12,135 bases of DNA from contig CAMDOP010000075.1 of NCBI GenBank assembly GCA_945903675.1, positions 1-12,135 on the forward strand. Reading direction: 5' to 3'. Of the stretch, positions 1 through 5,164 are shown piece by piece (position 1 is the first letter of the stretch; each line of letters starts with the position of its first letter). Below the pieces are notes generated by a model, which saw only the letters and a program-made list of their open reading frames with translations, did no database searches and had not been told where the DNA came from. The position numbers and the translations under genes were made by a program. The DNA is from Crenothrix polyspora (GTDB taxonomy: Bacteria > Pseudomonadota > Gammaproteobacteria > Methylococcales > Methylomonadaceae).

Positions 1-47
1 TAGGTGGAATTAGCATATCCATTAAAAAATTACCTATATGCGTATTA

Positions 48-185
48 TTATTGATTTTTAAAGGGGCTATTCCTTAAGTTGGCGCTTATGGGCTGTAAAC
101 CCCGTCTCGCGAGAAGAATTTTTTCTCTGACTTGATCGAGTAATTTAGGCGCTGGGACAGGTAAACCTTCTGATGGGTATTGCAT
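48..185 (-). pseudogene. intI: Truncated integron integrase (IntI), N-terminal remnant
   Basis: Reading the minus strand from an ATG at 185 gives a 45-residue frame. It opens with MQYPSEGLPVPAPKLLDQVR followed by EKI. This is the typical start of integron tyrosine recombinases (compare the 'VLDQLRERIRYLHYS' segment of IntI1). After residue 23 (about position 117) the homology stops: the expected HYSxRTEQAYVDW segment is missing and the frame ends at 48 in unrelated sequence. The catalytic R-H-R-Y residues are therefore absent. The orientation, divergent from the cassettes, and the distance of roughly 120 nt to the presumptive attI are as in intact integrons. No Shine-Dalgarno sequence is visible before the ATG. 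The identification rests on a short segment, but the two attC sites downstream support it strongly. Confidence 0.7.
61..114. repeat. Foreign sequence at the intI break point, possible mobile-element end
   Basis: The intI homology ends at about 117, next to a perfect palindrome TCTCGCGAGA (105-114). The bases beyond it (about 75-104) contain a GTAAACCCCGTC segment, which on the minus strand resembles the GACGGGGTTTGCA core of the palindromes at 10236-10256. This may be the end of an insertion sequence or a REP-type element that disrupted intI. The element cannot be named from this fragment, and its other end lies outside the window. Confidence 0.3.
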
Positions 186-278
186 TAAATTTAGGAAGTG
201 ATAAATCAAGTTATCTTAATAATATTTAAGTAATTTTAAATCACAATTTTTTTTTAGATAAACAAATGACGTAATGTT

Positions 279-307
279 TTGCGTCTATTAGGATGTCTAA
301 TTATAGT
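279..307 (+). promoter_or_regulatory. Candidate cassette promoter overlapping attI
   Basis: A -35-like TTGCGT (279-284), a 17-nt spacer and a -10-like TATAGT (302-307) lie directly before the first cassette and point into it. The -10 matches TATAAT at five of six bases; the -35 is weak. Integrons normally drive cassettes from a Pc promoter in intI or attI, so the position is sensible. This is a consensus match by eye only. Confidence 0.3.
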
Positions 308-312
308 TAGTT
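295..312 (+). other. Presumptive integron attI site / left boundary of cassette 1
   Basis: A GTTAG core at 306-310 (cleavage expected after G306) lies between the divergent intI start and the first cassette gene. Both attC sites downstream also end in GTTAG (1660-1664 and 2190-2194), so the three cores delimit two cassettes of about 1354 and 1530... 530 nt scale respectively: 307 to 1660 and 1661 to 2190. attI sites are poorly conserved in sequence, so the call rests on position and the shared core. Confidence 0.45.
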
Positions 313-337
313 TTCTAAGGATAATAGTCAGCCATAA

Positions 338-916
338 ATGAAATTTAAAGATGAATGGAATCAGCTCAGCAAGAGCATTGATGAAATAAGATCAAAAAGT
401 GCAGGAGCAGAGTTCTCTGATAACTTATTAGAGTTCCTCGTTGCAGGAGAAGATCATCGTTTCTGGTTACATTTTGGTGTAGACCCAATCGGTTTAGCTA
501 GAGCCTTTTTGAAAACCTTATTTTGTAACAGGCGAGAAGGTGGTTCTACAATAGCAATGCAACTAGTAAGAACAATTACTAAGCGCTATGAAATAAGTCT
601 GCGACGTAAATTTAAAGAAATTTATCTAGCCACGCGAGTAACCTTATCCCTTGAAAGAAAAGAAATATTAAAGATTTATCTAAATATTGCGTATTTCGGA
701 TGGAATATGCACGGAATTGAACAAGCTTGTAATGTTCTAGATCTGGATAAAAGTGCTCTAACAAATTATGAAGCAGCTTCGATAGTTGCAAGACTAAAAT
801 ATCCTGAGCCAAGATTTAATAAAAATAAGAGGCTAAGAACTATTGATTTGCGAGCCAACCACATTATGATCCGATTTAACCAATTAAATTCTAAAGGGAA
901 TTATGGAACCATTTAA
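338..916 (+). CDS. Soluble GT51 (peptidoglycan glycosyltransferase) domain protein, integron cassette 1
   Basis: 192 residues carrying a nearly complete GT51 domain, the family that polymerises lipid II glycan strands (MtgA and the N-terminal half of class A PBPs). Visible motifs in order: EDHRFWLHFGVD (38-49, with the catalytic-type Glu38), GGSTIAMQLVR (68-78), RKFKE (90-94), KEILKIYLN (108-116), and an EAASIVARLKYPEPRF segment (145-160). There is no transpeptidase domain. There is also no signal peptide or membrane segment: the N-terminus is hydrophilic, whereas MtgA proteins are membrane anchored and act in the periplasm. The protein is about 50 residues shorter than MtgA. An AAGGA (317-321) lies 16 nt before the ATG, a long spacing. 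The stop codon overlaps the start of the next gene, so the two are probably co-translated. A role in defence or in sensing cell-wall precursors is only inference; the family call is firm. Confidence 0.85.
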   Translation: MKFKDEWNQLSKSIDEIRSKSAGAEFSDNLLEFLVAGEDHRFWLHFGVDPIGLARAFLKTLFCNRREGGSTIAMQLVRTITKRYEISLRRKFKEIYLATRVTLSLERKEILKIYLNIAYFGWNMHGIEQACNVLDLDKSALTNYEAASIVARLKYPEPRFNKNKRLRTIDLRANHIMIRFNQLNSKGNYGTI

Positions 917-1562
917 GGTATCAAGCCATTTAAGAGGTGTGGTATCTGCCTACCCAGAAGCAAAATTAATCTCAGAAGCTGCAAAGAATGGTGGAGAATC
1001 TGCAAGACAAGCTATCGCTAGGCAGTGGTTGTCAGAGGGTATTCCATTCGCATTTAAGGAGTGCCCTGGGATTTATGAATCAATTCGCTCATGGGTTGGC
1101 TCAAGACTAAATATTGATCCAAAGGAATTGAATGTAACTGGTAGTGCAAGATTAGGACAATCTTTAGCTCCCAATAAAATGGGCAAGCCATTTGGAGATG
1201 GTTCAGACTTAGATATTTTCATTATCTCTAGTGAGCTGTTTGAGCAGTTAAAAAGTGACTTTCATCAATGGTCTTATGATTTTGAAACTGGAGTCATCAG
1301 CGCTTCAAATGAGAGAGAAAGCGGATTTTGGACAGAAAATTTACATAGAGGGCCTAAGAACATAGCGAGGGGCTTCATAGACTCTAATATAGTTCCAAAT
1401 CATGACAAATATCGTTATGTTAGAAATGTTGCTCAAACCATGTACCTTCTTAAGGAAAAGCTAGATGTTACATCTGAAGTTCCGAAATTCAGCCATGCAT
1501 CTGTAAGATGTTATAAATCATGGGCAAGCTATGTACAGCAAATATCTTTAGGCTTTCAGTAA
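903..1562 (+). CDS. Nucleotidyltransferase-fold protein, second gene of integron cassette 1
   Basis: 219 residues with the signature of the Pol-beta-like nucleotidyltransferase superfamily: GS at 80-81, then DGSDLDIFII at 99-108 with the metal-binding pair D102 and D104. A plausible third carboxylate is D160 in the FIDSNIVP segment, which resembles the hhDhVP strand of minimal and CD-type nucleotidyltransferases. The region before the GS motif (1-75) is mostly helical in composition. The protein is shorter than typical cyclic-dinucleotide synthases (about 300-400 residues), and no second domain is recognisable. It starts inside the last codons of the GT51 gene (14-nt overlap), with AAAGGGA (893-899) 3 nt before the ATG. 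It stops 8 nt before attC. Its substrate is unknown; it could nucleotidylate the GT51 partner, tRNA or a small molecule. It has no predicted secretion signal. Confidence 0.75.
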   Translation: MEPFKVSSHLRGVVSAYPEAKLISEAAKNGGESARQAIARQWLSEGIPFAFKECPGIYESIRSWVGSRLNIDPKELNVTGSARLGQSLAPNKMGKPFGDGSDLDIFIISSELFEQLKSDFHQWSYDFETGVISASNERESGFWTENLHRGPKNIARGFIDSNIVPNHDKYRYVRNVAQTMYLLKEKLDVTSEVPKFSHASVRCYKSWASYVQQISLGFQ

Positions 1563-1569
1563 TCGAAAA

Positions 1570-1664
1570 CTAACAAGTTGCTTAACCGGACGTAAAACAG
1601 TTGGCTGTCGTTCGTTCCTCACTAATTTTAGCCAACTGCTTTACGCCGTTTAGCAAACCGTTAG
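1570..1664 (+). other. Integron attC site 1
   Basis: The outer arms are CTAACAAGTTGC (1570-1581) and GCAAACCGTTAG (1653-1664), which are imperfect inverted repeats ending in the GTTAG core. The inner arms are GGACGTAAAACAGTTGGCT (1588-1606) and AGCCAACTGCTTTACGCC (1630-1647). They pair almost perfectly and leave an unpaired A in the upstream arm, as expected for the extrahelical bases that set strand choice by IntI. The loop is about 23 nt. The length of about 95 nt fits known attC sites. It begins 8 nt after the nucleotidyltransferase stop. Confidence 0.88.
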
Positions 1665-1678
1665 AAGGCTCAACCACA

Positions 1679-2104
1679 ATGTCGAGGATATTTATGATTT
1701 ACGAAAAACTATCAACAGCCACACTAAAAGATTTTCATAACTCAATACAGAAGTGCCTTCAGGAAGATGACTCAACACACAACGGTCACATGAAACCATA
1801 CGGTGTTAGAGAATATGGGGATTGGGCTGCGCATTTACAAAAAATCGAGGCCGCACTTACAGCAAAGAACGAACAATTTGTTCCGATTATTTTAACCAAT
1901 GCTGGCGGCGCACCAAGGCCAACACCAATAGAAGCTGTTCTTTACGAAAGAATTAGATATTGCCTAGCACATGAGGACAATCTCCCTCCGGGAGCTGAAA
2001 AACCCTATGGAGTTCGTGACTATCGAGACTGGCGTGAGCAAGCCGATTCATTTGAGAAATCCCTTGACCAATCCGGTTATGCATATTCAAAAATTGCTTG
2101 GTAA
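1679..2104 (+). CDS. Small cassette protein with two PYGVRxYxDW repeats, integron cassette 2
   Basis: 141 residues from the ATG at 1679 (AGAAGG at 1663-1668 serves as ribosome binding site). A start at 1694 (MIYEKLSTATLKDF) with its own GAGGA (1684-1688) is equally possible. A longer reading from a TTG at 1601 is unlikely because it lies inside attC 1. The protein contains two related units. The first is about residues 1-72, with IQKCLQEDDSTHNGHMKPYG then VREYGDW. The second is about residues 84-141, with IRYCLAHEDNLPPGAEKPYG then VRDYRDW. Each unit has the plan Y-E-x-hydrophobic helix, C-L-x-x-(E/H)-D, a (K)PYGVR(E/D)YxDW motif, then an amphipathic helix. Small proteins beginning YEKLSTATLKDFHN with one such unit are familiar from integron cassettes; their function is unknown to me. 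There is no signal peptide, membrane segment or known catalytic motif. The gene is flanked by attC sites on both sides. Confidence 0.82.
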   Translation: MSRIFMIYEKLSTATLKDFHNSIQKCLQEDDSTHNGHMKPYGVREYGDWAAHLQKIEAALTAKNEQFVPIILTNAGGAPRPTPIEAVLYERIRYCLAHEDNLPPGAEKPYGVRDYRDWREQADSFEKSLDQSGYAYSKIAW

Positions 2105-2109
2105 CCGCC

Positions 2110-2196
2110 TTCTAACCCGGCGCTCAACCTCGCTCCCTTCAGTCGCTGGACGCTGCGCGAAAAAGCCGCGCAGCTCTGATTAGCTCTAAGTTAGGA
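2110..2196 (+). other. Integron attC site 2
   Basis: It starts with TCTAACCCGGCGCTCAACC (2111-2129) just after the cassette 2 stop and ends with CTCTAAGTTAG (2184-2194). The centre has a strong hairpin, GCTGCGCG/CGCGCAGC (2151-2158 and 2167-2174). The overall layout matches the common attC type with CTAACCCGGCGCTCAACC at one end and TTAGCTCTACGTTAG-like sequence at the other. The lower stem pairs less well than in attC 1, so it may be partly decayed. Confidence 0.72.
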
Positions 2197-2197
2197 C

Positions 2198-2276
2198 CAT
2201 AGGATGTGCTGAACAAAGTGAAGCGCATCGTTTATGAACGTGAATGATGCGCCTCCTAGCGTCGGCACATCCTATG
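2198..2276. repeat. REP-like hairpin element
   Basis: A 79-nt imperfect palindrome. The outer arms CATAGGATGTGC (2198-2209) and GCACATCCTATG (2265-2276) are perfect inverted repeats. Inside, GCGCATC (2223-2229) pairs with GATGCGC (2246-2252). It sits 4 nt after the attC 2 core and could mark the end of the cassette array. Such elements are usually dispersed in many copies in a genome; only this copy is visible here. Confidence 0.65.
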
Positions 2277-2296
2277 CACTGATTTTTAATTAACCT

Positions 2297-2361
2297 GCAA
2301 ACGATAAAGCTGTTTGCCCACCCTACACGCCTCAGCATTTTAAAACAGCTAAAGCTGTTTT
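2297..2361. repeat. Two short hairpins between integron and suc operon
   Basis: GCAAAC (2297-2302) pairs with GTTTGC (2312-2317), and AAAACAGCT (2342-2350) pairs perfectly with AGCTGTTTT (2353-2361). The second is compact but has no following U-run on the plus strand. On the minus strand it lies 140 nt beyond the lpd stop and could act as a weak terminator. The rest of 2277-2501 shows no gene I can support. Confidence 0.4.
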
Positions 2362-2501
2362 ACTCCAAGGACACAGAATACTTGTGCATAACGATGAGTA
2401 CCAGATGAGGGAGCTAATTGCTGGGCGGGGGTTAACATATACAGGATGGTCGATTAACTCAGCGAGAACTTATGTAGCGATTAATATTACGATAAATAAG
2501 C

Positions 2502-3935
2502 TTATCGCATCACACCTTGCTTTAATAAAAACGCCGCATCATGTATGGCTTCTGATAAAGTCGGACGAGCGTGTATGGTTCTTGACAAATCTTCACTACT
2601 GGCAGAAAACTCCATAGCAATGACAGCTTCTGCGATTAATTCAGAAGCCAAGGTACTCATAATATGAACGCCCAGTATTTTATCATTAGCCGCGGAAGTA
2701 ATAATCTTAACCATACCATCAGTTTTCCCGGTAGCTAAGGCTCGAACGTTTGCATTTAAAGGAAAACTAGCTACTTTAATAGGCACACCTGCGGCGCGCA
2801 AATCTTGTTCAACCTGCCCTACCCACGCAATTTCAGGGCCAGTATAAATAACACTAGGAAGGTTTTCATAATTAATAGGCGTACACTGACCTGCAATAAA
2901 TTCTGCAACAAATACGCCTTCTTCTATGCCTTTATGCGCAAGCATAGGGCCATGTAGGGTTAAATCACCAATAGCATAAACGCCAGGCAGATTAGTTCGG
3001 CAGTCATTATCAACATACACATAACCATTTTCATCTAACAACAAATCAGCTTCAGGTGCCGCCAAGAGCATGGAATTAGGTTTTCGACCACAAGCCACTA
3101 TTAGTTTATCCACTCGTAAACTATGAGTACCTTCCTGATCTTGATATTCCAAACAGACTTTCTTATTAACCGTTTTTGCTGAAATCACACGCGCACCTAA
3201 GCGTATATCTAAGCCTTGTTGAGTAAATATACGATAAGCTTCTCCAGAAACTTGTTGATCAACCACCGACAAAAAGTCATCTTGGGCTTCTAACAATATC
3301 GTTTTAGCGCCCAGTCTATTCCAAATGCTCGCTAACTCTAAACCAACTACGCCAGCACCCACGATGGCTAATTTTTTAGGTAATACTTGAAGATTTAAGG
3401 CGCTAATGGAGTCAATAATAGTTTCATTATCTATCTGTACGTTGTCTAATTTAATCGGCGATGAACCTGTCGATAAAATAATATGCTTAGCAGTCAATAT
3501 TGACTGAGTTTGCTTATCAGTGGAAATAATTTCTACTTGCTGCGCATTTAATAATCGAGCTTTAGCTTGTATATGATCTATGTGGTAATGCGCTAAAGAA
3601 CTAGCCATATTATGACTAATGTCAGCGATAATCTTATCTTTACGTTGAATCAGTTGCGGTAGATTAAGTGAAATAGTTTCAGCATGAATACCATGCTTAG
3701 CTAAATCATGATTCAATTGATGGTAAATTTTTGCCGACTCTAGCAGAGTCATCGAAGCAATACTGCCCGCATTAAGATGCGCACCACCTAGTTGACTCTG
3801 ACCTGCTTTATTACGCCAATTATCGACACAAGCCGTTTTTAGGCCTAATTGCGCACAACGTATAGCGCTAGCAAAACCAGCCGGTCCTGCACCGATAACA
3901 ATGACATCATAATCGCTATTACTCTTATTAGACAT
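2502..3935 (-). CDS. lpd: Lpd-like flavoprotein (E3 position) lacking active-site cysteines and histidine
   Basis: 477 residues, normal length for dihydrolipoamide dehydrogenase, which reoxidises the lipoyl arms of 2-oxoacid dehydrogenase complexes with FAD and NAD+. The fold is intact: FAD motif VIVIGAGPAG (11-20), NAD motif IVGAGVVGLE (191-200), second FAD motif GVYAIGD (318-324), GPMLAHKGIEEGV (329-341) and the C-terminal dimer domain. The active site is not: the segment that is GGTCLNVGCIPSK in normal enzymes reads GGAHLNAGSIASM (50-62), so both redox cysteines are replaced (H53, S58) and the following Lys is Met62. The HxHPTxxE motif reads HARPTLSE (455-462), so the catalytic base before Pro is Arg457; Glu462 remains. 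The frame is open and otherwise well conserved, which argues against recent decay. It follows sucB by 4 nt with no clear Shine-Dalgarno, suggesting translational coupling. Lipoamide dehydrogenase activity is not expected; a structural, diaphorase-like or other flavin role is possible. Confidence 0.88.
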   Translation of the reverse strand: MSNKSNSDYDVIVIGAGPAGFASAIRCAQLGLKTACVDNWRNKAGQSQLGGAHLNAGSIASMTLLESAKIYHQLNHDLAKHGIHAETISLNLPQLIQRKDKIIADISHNMASSLAHYHIDHIQAKARLLNAQQVEIISTDKQTQSILTAKHIILSTGSSPIKLDNVQIDNETIIDSISALNLQVLPKKLAIVGAGVVGLELASIWNRLGAKTILLEAQDDFLSVVDQQVSGEAYRIFTQQGLDIRLGARVISAKTVNKKVCLEYQDQEGTHSLRVDKLIVACGRKPNSMLLAAPEADLLLDENGYVYVDNDCRTNLPGVYAIGDLTLHGPMLAHKGIEEGVFVAEFIAGQCTPINYENLPSVIYTGPEIAWVGQVEQDLRAAGVPIKVASFPLNANVRALATGKTDGMVKIITSAANDKILGVHIMSTLASELIAEAVIAMEFSASSEDLSRTIHARPTLSEAIHDAAFLLKQGVMR

Positions 3936-3939
3936 AAGC

Positions 3940-5163
3940 TTAAATATTTAGCAAAAGATGAGCTGGCGCTTCTAAACACTCTTTAATAGTCACTAAAAAC
4001 TGTACAGCTTCCCGACCATCAACCAATCGATGATCATATGACAAAGCCAGATACATAATGGGGCGAATAACGATTTGTCCATTTTCAACAACAGCTCGTT
4101 CTTTAATAGCGTGCATGCCTAAAATGGCACATTGTGGCGGATTCAGTATAGGTGTTGACAACATAGATCCAAATACACCACCATTGGTGATAGTAAAAGT
4201 ACCGCCTTTTAAATCATCATACGTTAAGCTACCTGTTTTTGCTTTAGTACCAAAATCAACGATACTTTTTTCGATACCGGCAAAATCAAGCTGATCGGCA
4301 TCATGTAATACAGGCACAATCAAACCACGCGGTGTGCTTACTGCGATACCTAAATCATAGTAGCCGTGATAAATTACGTCATTACCATCAATGGAGGCAT
4401 TAATAGCTGGAAAGCGCTTTAAAGCCTCTATTGAGGCTTTAACAAAAAACGACATAAAACCCAATTTAACTTCATGCTTTTGTTCGAACCTAGCCTTATA
4501 TTCATTGCGCAGGTCAATCACGTTTTGCATATTGACTTCATTAAAGGTAGTCAACATCGCTGCATTTTGTTGTGCTTGTAACAGGCGCTCGGCAACTTTT
4601 GCTCTTAATCGCGTCATTGGTACCCGCTGCTCTGGTCGCAAATTAGAGGCGATAGTTGACGCTTGCACTAGCGACGGACTGACTTGACTCATAACGCCTT
4701 CATTAGGTGTGGGTTCTGTTACGCTAGGTTGTAAATTTAGGTGATCTAAAACATCTGATTTAGTCAATCGACCGTTCTTCCCTGTACCCTTGATGATGCT
4801 TGGATCTAAGGTATTTTCATGAATCAGTCTGCGTACAGATGGACTTAACGGAATATCATCGCCATTAAAATCAGTTGCTTTAATATGTTCAGATGGTTGA
4901 GAAATACTTGCAGCCCTTTGCTGAGCCTGCATATCCAATACAGCTAATAACTCACCCCCCATTACTACAGAGCCATCCTCTTTAAGTATGTGAGTTAAAA
5001 CACCAGACTCAGGCGCAGGTACTTCTAAAACAACTTTATCCGTTTCAAGATCAACGAGACTTTCATTTTTAACAACAAAATCTCCGACTTGTTTGTGCCA
5101 CGTTATCAATGTGGCATCAGAAACAGACTCTGGTAGTTGGGGCACTAAGATTTCGATACTCAT
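3940..5163 (-). CDS. sucB: Dihydrolipoyllysine-residue succinyltransferase, E2 of 2-oxoglutarate dehydrogenase
   Basis: 407 residues, close to E. coli SucB (about 405). The protein transfers the succinyl group from E1 to CoA and forms the core of the cytoplasmic complex in the TCA cycle. Domains in order: one lipoyl domain (about 2-76) with the modified lysine K43 in LETDKVVLEV; a linker; a peripheral subunit-binding domain (about 106-142, LSPSVRRLIHENTLDPSIIK); a second linker rich in S, P, T and Q; and the acyltransferase domain (about 178-407). The last carries GGTFTITNGGVFGSMLSTPI (320-339) and the catalytic SYDHRLVDGREAV (375-387, His378 and Asp382). It starts 1 nt after the sucA stop with AGGAAA just upstream. 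All catalytic residues that I can check are present, including the E1/E3-binding domain, so the odd E3 partner is not mirrored by a degraded E2. Confidence 0.96.
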   Translation of the reverse strand: MSIEILVPQLPESVSDATLITWHKQVGDFVVKNESLVDLETDKVVLEVPAPESGVLTHILKEDGSVVMGGELLAVLDMQAQQRAASISQPSEHIKATDFNGDDIPLSPSVRRLIHENTLDPSIIKGTGKNGRLTKSDVLDHLNLQPSVTEPTPNEGVMSQVSPSLVQASTIASNLRPEQRVPMTRLRAKVAERLLQAQQNAAMLTTFNEVNMQNVIDLRNEYKARFEQKHEVKLGFMSFFVKASIEALKRFPAINASIDGNDVIYHGYYDLGIAVSTPRGLIVPVLHDADQLDFAGIEKSIVDFGTKAKTGSLTYDDLKGGTFTITNGGVFGSMLSTPILNPPQCAILGMHAIKERAVVENGQIVIRPIMYLALSYDHRLVDGREAVQFLVTIKECLEAPAHLLLNI

Positions 5164-5164
5164 G

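Noticed and set aside
903..1562. Calling the nucleotidyltransferase a CBASS cyclic-nucleotide synthase
   Set aside because: The GS/DxD motif is shared by the whole superfamily, the protein is short, and no CBASS effector or Cap gene is nearby.
1601..1678. N-terminal extension of the cassette 2 protein from a TTG start
   Set aside because: This stretch is the loop and right arm of attC 1, and better starts with ribosome binding sites exist at 1679 and 1694.
2384..2617. Small plus-strand open frame of 77 codons
   Set aside because: Its second half is antisense to the conserved end of lpd, it has no recognisable domain, and its composition is not protein-like.
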